This document shows, one piece after another, positions 1-5,938 of a DNA stretch of 10,048 nucleotides. Both the position numbers and the translations under genes were made by a program. The notes under the pieces are model-generated. The model did no database searches and was not told the DNA's origin. It worked only from the letters and a program-made list of their open reading frames with translations. The DNA is from JAFMIT01 sp044341215 (lineage in GTDB: Bacteria; Actinomycetota; Actinomycetes; S36-B12; UBA5976), in assembly GCA_044341215.1 (NCBI GenBank), contig JBIISC010000035.1:1-10048 (forward strand). The letters run 5' to 3'. The stretch's first letter is position 1; each line of letters opens with the position of its first letter.

Positions 1-93
1 GAATTGCCAGCTGTTCGATTTGGGCGTTCTTACCGAGTTCCAGAATCTGCAGTAAACGATTACTTGCGCGATTCATTCATCACCAGCGCTTGA
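1..93 (+). CDS. Helix-turn-helix (excisionase/BldC-like) DNA-binding protein, C-terminal fragment
   Basis: Frame 1 is open from the window edge to a TGA at 91-93 and encodes the last 30 residues of a protein whose 5' part lies outside. The fragment begins ELPAVRFGRSYRVPESAV, the pattern of the recognition helix and wing of MerR/excisionase-type HTH domains (G-x-L-P-A-x-R-x-G-R-x-x-R-x). It closely resembles the end of small actinobacterial HTH proteins that sit just before the bS22 gene (Rv0500A in M. tuberculosis, recalled). The following gene here is indeed bS22, so the context supports the call. The likely role is a small DNA-binding regulator; its target cannot be read from this fragment. 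Confidence 0.85.
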   Translation, partial: ELPAVRFGRSYRVPESAVNDYLRDSFITSA

Positions 94-119
94 TTCGTGC
101 CCAGGTACGGGCTTTGAAC

Positions 120-125
120 TATAAA
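120..125 (+). promoter_or_regulatory. Possible -10 element before the bS22 gene
   Basis: TATAAA sits 38 nt upstream of the bS22 start codon, in the 70-nt gap after the HTH gene. It resembles a sigma-70-family -10 box, but I see no convincing -35 at 16-18 nt upstream. It is a weak candidate; bS22 could equally be transcribed from the HTH gene promoter. Confidence 0.2.
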
Positions 126-163
126 CCTTTAGGCTTGCGCCAATTCATCTGAAAGAGGAAAAA

Positions 164-256
164 GTGGGTTCAGTAATCAAAAAGCGCCGCAAGCGCATGG
201 CGAAGAAAAAACACCGCAAGAATTTGCGTAAAACTCGCGCGCAACGTCGTAAGTAG
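164..256 (+). CDS. Small ribosomal protein bS22 (AURKAIP1/COX24-domain peptide)
   Basis: This 30-residue, extremely basic peptide starts MGSVIKKRRKRMAKKKHRK and ends in RAQRRK. It is the signature of the AURKAIP1/COX24 domain peptide conserved next to the HTH gene in Actinobacteria and seen as bS22 in mycobacterial 70S ribosome structures (from memory). The start is GTG at 164, supported by AGAGG at 154-158 with 5-nt spacing. About two thirds of the residues are Lys or Arg, which fits binding in an rRNA pocket of the small subunit. The homologues I recall have 32-33 residues and end in LGK after RRK; this one stops right after RRK. It is easy to miss because of its size and GTG start. Confidence 0.9.
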   Translation: MGSVIKKRRKRMAKKKHRKNLRKTRAQRRK

Positions 257-266
257 ACCTGCGTCA

Positions 267-301
267 TACAAAGTTTGTTTTGCGTACAAAGTTTGTTTTG
301 C
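267..301 (+). repeat. Tandem 17-nt repeat, each copy holding a palindrome
   Basis: TACAAAGTTTGTTTTGC occurs at 267-283 and again, perfectly, at 285-301, giving a period of 18 nt. Each copy contains the inverted repeat ACAAA-G-TTTGT (268-278 and 286-296), so two identical palindromes are centred 18 bp apart, just before the ribosome binding site of the acyltransferase gene. The single-base spacer is too short for an RNA hairpin loop, so this looks more like a DNA-protein binding site pair or a recent local duplication than a terminator. Confidence 0.75.
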
Positions 302-313
302 TTGGGAGGTTAG

Positions 314-1189
314 ATGTCACAGACTCCTTCCCAAGCAGCACGCAGAGCTGGTAACACTGGACCAGCCCCTGAATCTGCATCAATCACTGAAATCATAAAA
401 GACCGGTTGTTGAATACTGGTCAATCAGATAAAAATGGTTTTGATCGAGAATTAAACGATCGCGTATTTATGGCGGCGCTTCGGCCGTTGGCTGAAGTTT
501 GGTTTAGAACCCAAGTTCGAGGAATTGAAAATATTCCAAATCAAGGCGCTGCTTTAGTTGCTGGTAATCATTCCGGCGCAATTGGCTTAGATGCATTGAT
601 GACGCAGTTAGCCATTTTTGATACCCATCCATATAAGCGCCATATTCACATGTTGGCAGCTGACCTAGTTTTTGATGTTCCAATCGTCAAAGACATTGCT
701 CGCGCGGCTGGTCACACGAATGCCTCACCTGAAGAAGCTATGCGACTTTTGGGCAGTGGGAAATTAGTGGGCGTATGGCCTGAAGGTTTTAGTGGTGTTG
801 GCAAAACTTGGATGCGCAGATATGAACTTCAGCATTTTGGCAAAGGTGGATTTATTACAACCGCCCGCGAAGCCAATGTGCCAATAATTCCGTTAGCGAT
901 TGTTGGAGCTGAAGAGGCTTATCCGATGGTTGCAAATGTTGAACCCCTTGCTAAATTGTTTAAGCTTCCGTATTTCCCAATCACGCCAACTTTTCCGCTT
1001 CTTGGCCCGCTAGGAGTATTACCTCTTCCTAGTAAATGGATCATCCAATTTGGTAAACCAATTCCGCCAAGTGAACTGCCTTCTCAATATGATGAAAAGG
1101 CCGTTCTAGATTTCGCCCATCACTTTCGCGGACTTATCCAAAATATGGTCGACGAATTGATCATCGAACGAGGTAATCCATGGGTTTAA
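314..1189 (+). CDS. Lysophospholipid-type 1-acylglycerol-phosphate acyltransferase family protein
   Basis: This 291-residue protein belongs to the PlsC/LPLAT superfamily, which transfers acyl chains to glycerolipid-type acceptors at the membrane. Motif I is NHSGAIGLD with His86 and Asp93; the spacing is H-x6-D rather than the classic H-x4-D, as I recall for the actinobacterial Rv0502-like branch. Motif III is WPEG (155-158), and motif IV is the VPIIPLAIVGAEEA stretch near 189-202. Residues 1-45 are polar and poorly structured. The ATG at 314 has GGGAGG at 304-309. The gene overlaps the next by 10 nt and probably shares its transcript. The family in related bacteria includes phospholipid, wax-ester/triacylglycerol and mannolipid enzymes; the exact acceptor cannot be told from sequence. 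Confidence 0.85.
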   Translation: MSQTPSQAARRAGNTGPAPESASITEIIKDRLLNTGQSDKNGFDRELNDRVFMAALRPLAEVWFRTQVRGIENIPNQGAALVAGNHSGAIGLDALMTQLAIFDTHPYKRHIHMLAADLVFDVPIVKDIARAAGHTNASPEEAMRLLGSGKLVGVWPEGFSGVGKTWMRRYELQHFGKGGFITTAREANVPIIPLAIVGAEEAYPMVANVEPLAKLFKLPYFPITPTFPLLGPLGVLPLPSKWIIQFGKPIPPSELPSQYDEKAVLDFAHHFRGLIQNMVDELIIERGNPWV

Positions 1190-2160
1190 GTCGAGTAACA
1201 CTGATTGGCAAGCCAGGTTGCCATCTTTGTGACGAAATGCGCAATGTCATTCGCCAGGTGGTGGGTGAGGATTTCACTGAACTTTCTATTCTTGATGACC
1301 GGGAACTCGAAGCGAAGTATCTGCTCGATATTCCAGTGATCTTGGTCGACGGTCAAAAGGTAGCAATTCATCAGATTTCGAAGTCTCAACTAATTTCGGC
1401 ATTGTCAGGGGAGAGGTCGGCAGCCTTCTTTGATTTGGATAACACGCTAATTCGCGGCTCATCATTTTTCTTGTTTGGTCGCGGCCTCAAGGAATACGGA
1501 TATTTCACCACCAAAGACTTCACCAAATTCTTTTGGAAGCAACTTAAATTTGTAGTGGTTGGCAAAGAGCATCTAGGCGACCAAGATCGGCTGAAAGAAT
1601 TAGTTCTAAAGATTGCAGCCGGCCATAGTTTGTCAAAACTTGAGGCCTTAGCCGATGAACTCATTGAGAAAGAACTCAAACCAAAAATTTATGACCAGAC
1701 TTTGGCGATTGCGAAAGAACATATTGCTCAAGGTCGTGAAGTTTGGCTGGTTACCGCTTCTCCACAAAGACTTGCGCAATTACTTGCACAGTCTTTGGGA
1801 TTAACTGACGCAATTGGTTCGCAAGCTGTTGTGGTTGACGATATCTTCACCGGCGAGATCTTGGGCAAACCAATTCACGGAAAAGTAAAAGCTGAAGAAG
1901 TTGCAAAACTTGCCCGCGAAAAGAATTTTGATTTATCAAAATGCTACGCCTATTCAGATTCATCTAATGATCTACCAATGCTAGAACTTGTCGGGCATGC
2001 ATCAGTGATTAATGGCGACCGAAAACTTCGGGCAATAGCCAAGAAGCGCGGCTGGTCGATTTATGATTTTCGCAAAATGCGCCATGTTCGCAAATACGGC
2101 ATAAATGCCATCATTGCGGCAATTGTGGGGCTATTCACCCGAACCTTGCGTCGCAGATAA
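1180..2160 (+). CDS. Fusion of glutaredoxin-like domain and HAD-IB (SerB-like) phosphatase
   Basis: Residues 1-76 form a small thioredoxin-fold domain of the glutaredoxin-2/DUF836 type, with the redox motif C14-H-L-C17 and a cis-Pro candidate in IPVILVDG (51-58). Residues 81-290 are a HAD-IB hydrolase. Motif I is FFDLDNTL with nucleophile Asp85 and Asp87; motif II is LVTASP (190-195); a motif III Lys lies near 230-237; motif IV is YSDSSNDLP (258-266). The C-terminus (about 300-326) has a short hydrophobic stretch followed by Arg residues and may touch the membrane. HAD-IB relatives dephosphorylate phosphoserine or lipid phosphates; the substrate here is unknown. GAGG at 1170-1173 serves the ATG at 1180, inside the end of the acyltransferase gene. 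In M. tuberculosis the two domains are separate nearby genes (Rv0508 and serB1, recalled), so the fusion is a derived state. Confidence 0.85.
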   Translation: MGLSRVTLIGKPGCHLCDEMRNVIRQVVGEDFTELSILDDRELEAKYLLDIPVILVDGQKVAIHQISKSQLISALSGERSAAFFDLDNTLIRGSSFFLFGRGLKEYGYFTTKDFTKFFWKQLKFVVVGKEHLGDQDRLKELVLKIAAGHSLSKLEALADELIEKELKPKIYDQTLAIAKEHIAQGREVWLVTASPQRLAQLLAQSLGLTDAIGSQAVVVDDIFTGEILGKPIHGKVKAEEVAKLAREKNFDLSKCYAYSDSSNDLPMLELVGHASVINGDRKLRAIAKKRGWSIYDFRKMRHVRKYGINAIIAAIVGLFTRTLRRR

Positions 2161-2210
2161 TCAAATACGAGTTCACGATTCGGACATCTGCTCACAGATT
2201 CCGCTCCATT

Positions 2211-2239
2211 TTGGTCAATTGCCGATTTCGCTCTAGATT
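2211..2239 (+). promoter_or_regulatory. Candidate promoter for the hemD-ccs operon
   Basis: TTGGTC at 2211-2216 and TAGATT at 2234-2239 are spaced 17 nt apart. The -35 matches consensus at three of six positions and the -10 at four of six. If used, transcription would begin near 2245-2248 and give a leader of about 118 nt holding both hairpins noted below. It is the best pairing I can find in this gap, but the match is weak. Confidence 0.25.
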
Positions 2240-2240
2240 T

Positions 2241-2310
2241 CGCCACGCCTGGTCAGCCACACGGTTGACCCCCGACACGGACTTAGGGACGTGGGCCCAG
2301 GGGCAAGATC
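2241..2310 (+). other. GC-rich, structured part of the hemD leader
   Basis: The gap between the HAD fusion gene and hemD (2161-2363) holds no convincing gene. Its central 70 nt are about 69 percent G+C by count, against the mid-40s around it. The clearest structure is GGTCAGCC-ACAC-GGTTGACC at 2251-2270, an 8-bp stem with one G-U pair and a 4-nt loop. Further on are CACG/CGTG (2276-2279 with 2290-2293) and the 8-bp palindrome TGGGCCCA (2292-2299). No T-tract follows, so it is not a standard terminator. A folded 5' leader RNA or a small RNA is possible; I cannot match it to a known riboswitch class. Confidence 0.4.
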
Positions 2311-2330
2311 AAGGGCTCAATGCTTTCTAA

Positions 2331-2347
2331 GTTGGTACACAACCAAC
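2331..2347 (+). promoter_or_regulatory. Perfect inverted repeat directly before the hemD ribosome binding site
   Basis: GTTGGT (2331-2336) and ACCAAC (2342-2347) are perfect inverted copies around the loop ACACA. The repeat ends one base before the strong Shine-Dalgarno sequence of hemD. It could act as an RNA hairpin that affects ribosome access or as a repressor operator. The six-base arms could also arise by chance, so the functional reading is an inference. Confidence 0.4.
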
Positions 2348-2348
2348 A

Positions 2349-2356
2349 GAGGTGAT
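2349..2356 (+). promoter_or_regulatory. Strong ribosome binding site that fixes the hemD start
   Basis: GAGGTGAT is an 8-nt perfect complement to the 16S rRNA 3' end and lies 7 nt before the ATG at 2364. An in-frame GTG at 2352 lies inside this site, so that GTG cannot be the main start. Confidence 0.75.
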
Positions 2357-2363
2357 TTCGCGC

Positions 2364-3959
2364 ATGAGCGCCACACGCACACAGACCGGATCTGTAACGC
2401 TAATCGCAGCAGGTCCTGGAGATGCTCAACTTCTATCAATTCGCGCAGTTCGCGCATTGACCAATGCCACCTTCGTAATGGCAGATCATGACGTGGTTGA
2501 AATTGCTAAAAAGTTTGTTGGTCAACAAGTTGAGATTGTTGCTGCAGTCGATGGCGAAGGTTTGCCACTCGAAAATGCAGCTCGTGCAAAGGCAGTAGTC
2601 GAAGCCGCAAAAGCTGGCCACGAAGTTGCCAGAATTCTTTCAGGCGACCCAGTTCTTGATGGTGCGTTTGCTCGCGAAGTAGCGGCTCTAAATAAATCAA
2701 AAATAGTTTTTGAATATGTTCCATGTGTTTCAACAATCACTGGTGTTGCTGGTTTTGCTGGCATTGGCCTAACTGCAAACAAAAGCCATGAGGTTCGCAT
2801 CATTGATGCAAACAATTCAGACATCAACTGGTCAGACCATGTTGCAAGTCATGTAACTTTAACAATCTTGAATGGCGCTGACAAAGCAGTTGAGATTTCT
2901 AAAGCTTTGATTAAAGCTGGCCGTGATGGCGCTTCACCTGCAATGTTGACTCGCGATGGTTCAACTGTTGATCAACGCTCGATCATTTCAACATTGGAAG
3001 AAATTCCAGCAGCAGTAAAGAACTCACGCCAAACAGGTGCAGGGTTAATGGTGATTGGCGAATCTGTTGGAAAGCGCAGCACACTTTCCTGGTTCGAAGC
3101 TAAGCCGCTTTTCGGCTGGAGAATCTTGATTCCAAAAACCAAAGACGCATTGCGTGAAGCGATTTTGGAATTGGAATCACTTGGCGCAACTGTTACTGAA
3201 GTGCCAACCGTTTCAGTGGAATCACCACGTACTCCGCAGCAAATGGAACGCGCTGTTCACGGTTTAGTTTCTGGCCGCTATGAATGGATTATTTTCACCA
3301 GCCACAATGCAGTTAAAGCTGTTTGGGGTAAGTGTCAAGAATTTGGACTAGATGCACGCGCGTTTGCTGGACTCAAAATTGCAACGACGGGTGAAGGCAC
3401 CGCGGATCAATTGGCAAAATTCGGTATCCGCCCAGACTTGGCTTTAGCAGAACACCTTTCAACTGCAGATTTGCTAGATGAATTTCCTGAGTTTGATGAA
3501 CTTCTCGATCCAATCAATCGCGTTTTCTTGCCTCGTGCTGACATTGCAACTGAATCACTTGCAGCAGGTTTAATTGAACTTGGCTGGGAAGTTGACGATG
3601 TGACTGCATACCGAACAGTTCGAGCAGCACCACCAGCTGTTGAAATTCGCGATGCAATTAAATCCGGTGGGTTCGACGCCGTCTTGTTTACATCTTCATC
3701 AACGGTTCGCAACTTGGTTGGTATTGCTGGAAAACCACACACTGCAACTGTGATTGCATGCATCGGGCCGCAGACTGCAAAGACTTGTGAAGAACATGGT
3801 TTGCGAGTTGATGTCCTAGCGGCTGAGCCAGTAGTTGACGCGCTGATTAAGGATTTGGCAAACCACGGTGCGAGCCTCCGTGAGATTGCAGTCGAGCAAG
3901 GTGAAACGTCTTGGCGCCCGAGTCGGCGAAGAAGCGCTGTTCGCCGTAAGGTCACCTAG
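2364..3959 (+). CDS. hemD: Bifunctional-type uroporphyrinogen-III C-methyltransferase/synthase (HemD)
   Basis: This 531-residue protein has two parts. Residues about 10-240 form a SUMT/tetrapyrrole methylase-like domain with AAGPGD near the start, SGDP where true SUMTs have GGDP, and EYVPC where they have VPG. The usual catalytic loops are eroded, so methyltransfer is doubtful. A WFEAKPLFGWRILIPKTKD linker leads into the uroporphyrinogen-III synthase domain (about 255-505), which closes hydroxymethylbilane into the type III ring. This half is very well kept, for example FLPRADIATESLAAGL and FTSSSTVRNLVGIAGKPH, and closely matches the M. tuberculosis and Streptomyces proteins as I remember them. 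A basic tail (WRPSRRRSAVRRK) ends it. The start at ATG 2364 follows a near-ideal ribosome binding site. hemA, hemC and hemB, the usual neighbours, are not in this window. The histidine phosphatase follows after 17 nt. Confidence 0.9.
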   Translation: MSATRTQTGSVTLIAAGPGDAQLLSIRAVRALTNATFVMADHDVVEIAKKFVGQQVEIVAAVDGEGLPLENAARAKAVVEAAKAGHEVARILSGDPVLDGAFAREVAALNKSKIVFEYVPCVSTITGVAGFAGIGLTANKSHEVRIIDANNSDINWSDHVASHVTLTILNGADKAVEISKALIKAGRDGASPAMLTRDGSTVDQRSIISTLEEIPAAVKNSRQTGAGLMVIGESVGKRSTLSWFEAKPLFGWRILIPKTKDALREAILELESLGATVTEVPTVSVESPRTPQQMERAVHGLVSGRYEWIIFTSHNAVKAVWGKCQEFGLDARAFAGLKIATTGEGTADQLAKFGIRPDLALAEHLSTADLLDEFPEFDELLDPINRVFLPRADIATESLAAGLIELGWEVDDVTAYRTVRAAPPAVEIRDAIKSGGFDAVLFTSSSTVRNLVGIAGKPHTATVIACIGPQTAKTCEEHGLRVDVLAAEPVVDALIKDLANHGASLREIAVEQGETSWRPSRRRSAVRRKVT

Positions 3960-3976
3960 TACCGATTGGAGTTGCT

Positions 3977-4618
3977 GTGGGTGTGCGCACTGTTGTGCAT
4001 GTAATGCGTCACGGCGAGGTCTTCAATCCATCAAAAATTCTTTACGGACGAATTCCAGGATTTAGACTCTCGAAACTTGGCGAAGAAATGGCCGAAGTAG
4101 TGGCCGCATCTTTAAACAAGAATGACATCACTTATGTGGTTGCATCCCCTTTGGAGCGTGCGCAGCAGACTGCAACCCCAATCGCCAGATCACATAATTT
4201 GGAACTAGCCACCGATAGCAATTTGATAGAAAGCGAAAACGTTTTCGAAGGTCAAAGAGTTTCGGTCGGGGATGGGGTTTTAAGAAACCCTCGTACCTGG
4301 CGACATCTTTGGAATCCATTTCGTCCATCGTGGGGTGAGCCGTATGTTCAAGTTGCTGCTCGGATGAAACTTGCGATTGAAGATGCTCGTAAAAATGCAG
4401 TTGGCCATGAAGCGGTTTGTGTCTCACACCAACTACCGATTTGGGTGGCTCGACTCGATGGTGAGAAAAGAAGCTTCCTACACGATCCTCGCAAACGCCA
4501 GTGCAGTCTTGCGTCTTTAACTTCTTTTGTTTTTGACGATGACAAACTTGTTTCTATTGAATACAGCGAACCGGCAGTGGAGTTGGTTACAAAAGCATCC
4601 AAAGGTGCTGGCGCATGA
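3977..4618 (+). CDS. Histidine phosphatase (phosphoglycerate mutase-like) family protein
   Basis: This 213-residue protein has the RHGE motif at 11-14, with His12 as the expected phospho-accepting residue, and SPLERAQQT (58-66) carrying the conserved Arg61. An acidic candidate lies in LIESENVFEG (83-92), and the second catalytic His is His151 in CVSHQ. These are the catalytic marks of the branch-1 histidine phosphatase superfamily. The start is GTG at 3977 with GGAG at 3968-3971. Its stop overlaps the start of the TlpA-like gene by 4 nt (ATGA), so the two are likely translationally coupled. A homologue occupies the same place between heme and cytochrome c biogenesis genes in M. tuberculosis (Rv0525, recalled). 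Its substrate is unknown; a glycolytic mutase role is unlikely from this context. Confidence 0.85.
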   Translation: MGVRTVVHVMRHGEVFNPSKILYGRIPGFRLSKLGEEMAEVVAASLNKNDITYVVASPLERAQQTATPIARSHNLELATDSNLIESENVFEGQRVSVGDGVLRNPRTWRHLWNPFRPSWGEPYVQVAARMKLAIEDARKNAVGHEAVCVSHQLPIWVARLDGEKRSFLHDPRKRQCSLASLTSFVFDDDKLVSIEYSEPAVELVTKASKGAGA

Positions 4619-5172
4619 TTCGCAAAGTTGTGGCGCTGATAATGCTAATGATTTCATTAGCTAGTTGCGCTTCAAATAACTTAAAGAATGAGGAATCAAT
4701 CGGCTACGTTGCAGCTGATGGCAGTGCAGTCTTGCGAGATGTATTAGAACGTGGTCCTGTTATTGAACTTGCAGGAAAATTACTAGATGGAACTGGTTGG
4801 AAATTATCTGATTACCGCGGCCAGGTTCTCATTCTTAACGCCTGGGGCCCGTGGTGTGCTCCATGCCGAACCGAAGTGCCGAGACTGCAAGAATTACTAA
4901 ACAAGAAATCTGCCGAGGGATTAAAAGTCTTCGGATTTGCAACTCGCACAAACGAATCCGCCGTAAACGCCTTCACGGCAAAATACGAAATTTCAATTCC
5001 ACAAATCGCAGATTTTGATTCTGCTGTTATCTCACAAATTCCAGGTGTGCCTTCGGCCACAGTCCCAGGCACGATCTTTATTGACAAAAAGGGCAGAGTG
5101 GCTGGGTTTGCGCTTGGCGCAGCCGATATTTCATTGATTCGCAGCCTCACTGAATCACTTTTGGAAGAATAG
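4615..5172 (+). CDS. TlpA/ResA-like thiol-disulfide oxidoreductase lipoprotein
   Basis: The 185-residue protein begins with a lipoprotein signal: positive start (R3, K4), hydrophobic core, and lipobox L15-A-S-C18, so Cys18 should be lipidated on the outer face of the membrane. The thioredoxin-like domain (about 48-180) carries WCAPC with Cys81 and Cys84, and the cis-Pro loop VPGTIFID with Pro151. In System II cytochrome c maturation, ResA-type proteins keep the apocytochrome CxxCH cysteines reduced before heme attachment, taking electrons from CcdA. ccdA follows directly, which supports this role. It overlaps the phosphatase gene by 4 nt, and its stop lies 4 nt before the ccdA start. Confidence 0.9.
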   Translation: MIRKVVALIMLMISLASCASNNLKNEESIGYVAADGSAVLRDVLERGPVIELAGKLLDGTGWKLSDYRGQVLILNAWGPWCAPCRTEVPRLQELLNKKSAEGLKVFGFATRTNESAVNAFTAKYEISIPQIADFDSAVISQIPGVPSATVPGTIFIDKKGRVAGFALGAADISLIRSLTESLLEE

Positions 5173-5176
5173 TCAA

Positions 5177-5938
5177 GTGTTTATTGCAGATGTAGGTCAA
5201 ACCGTGATGAGTGGTTCGATGTTGCTCGCAATTCCAATCGCGATCGCAGCAGGATTTCTATCCTTTGCCAGTCCTTGCGTACTGCCACTTGTGCCAGGTT
5301 ACCTATCTTTCATATCGGGACTGAGCCACAATGAAATTCAAAATTCTGAAGGTCTAACCCAACAAAAATCTAGATTACTTATTGGTTCACTTGGATTTAT
5401 TGGTGGTTTTAGTTTTCTCTTTATTTCCGCAGGTGCAGCATTCGGTCAAGTTGGGTATTGGCTGAAAGCTAATCAAGATGGTTTAAACATCGTGCTTGGA
5501 CTTGTGGTAATTGTGATGGGTGCAAGTTTTCTAGGTTGGATACCAGCCGCTCAGCAAGATTTCAGATTAAGAATGCGAATCCAAGATGGAATTTGGTCAG
5601 CGCCACTTCTAGGTTTGGTGTTTGGCCTTGGTTGGGCACCTTGCATTGGCCCAACATTGGCTGCGGTTTTAACTTTAAGTTTTGAAGAAGGTCCGATACG
5701 CGGAGCAATTCTTGCTTTGTTCTATTGCATTGGTCTGGGAGTGCCATTTTTGGCTGTTGCGTTGGCTTATCGCAAATCATTGGTGGCGACAAAATTCTTA
5801 CGCACCCACAGTCGGGCCATAACAAAAATTGGTGGCGCATTTTTGGTGCTGATTGGTTTTGCAATTATGACTGGCCTGTGGCAGCAGATGACAATCTTCT
5901 TGCAGCAGTGGGCAGCTAACTTCGGAGTCTTCTTGTGA
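5177..5938 (+). CDS. ccdA: CcdA-type cytochrome c biogenesis transmembrane protein
   Basis: This 253-residue polytopic protein has about six membrane segments (near 16-36, 69-92, 103-122, 142-166, 177-197 and 218-238). The two conserved cysteine motifs are FASPCVLPLVPGYLSF (Cys34) and GLGWAPCIGPTLA (Cys156), the pair that shuttles electrons from cytoplasmic thioredoxin across the membrane. The likely recipient is the TlpA-like lipoprotein encoded just upstream. The start is taken as GTG 5177, with GGAAG at 5163-5167; ATG 5207 (residue 11) is a possible alternative that still precedes the first membrane segment. The TGA stop overlaps the GTG start of resB by 4 nt. Confidence 0.93.
   Translation: MFIADVGQTVMSGSMLLAIPIAIAAGFLSFASPCVLPLVPGYLSFISGLSHNEIQNSEGLTQQKSRLLIGSLGFIGGFSFLFISAGAAFGQVGYWLKANQDGLNIVLGLVVIVMGASFLGWIPAAQQDFRLRMRIQDGIWSAPLLGLVFGLGWAPCIGPTLAAVLTLSFEEGPIRGAILALFYCIGLGVPFLAVALAYRKSLVATKFLRTHSRAITKIGGAFLVLIGFAIMTGLWQQMTIFLQQWAANFGVFL

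Noticed and set aside
267..301. Tandem palindromes read as a terminator for bS22
   Set aside because: The palindrome spacer is one base and the arms are A/T only, so no stable RNA hairpin can form; a DNA site or a duplication fits better.
1180..2160. Glutaredoxin-HAD fusion as a sequencing artefact joining two genes
   Set aside because: The frame is continuous, both domains are complete with all motifs, and no start codon follows the purine run at the joint, so a genuine fusion is the simpler reading.
2241..2350. tRNA or known riboswitch in the hemD leader
   Set aside because: I looked for a T-loop, an acceptor stem and a cobalamin-box or SAM-type core and could not fit any of them on either strand.
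3407..3955. 182-residue open frame on the minus strand inside hemD
   Set aside because: It is antisense to the strongly conserved synthase domain, low in complexity (rich in Ser, Ala and Arg), and matches no family I know; a shadow of hemD codon use.
4812..5150. 112-residue open frame on the minus strand inside the TlpA-like gene
   Set aside because: Antisense to the conserved thioredoxin-fold domain, with no recognisable motif of its own.
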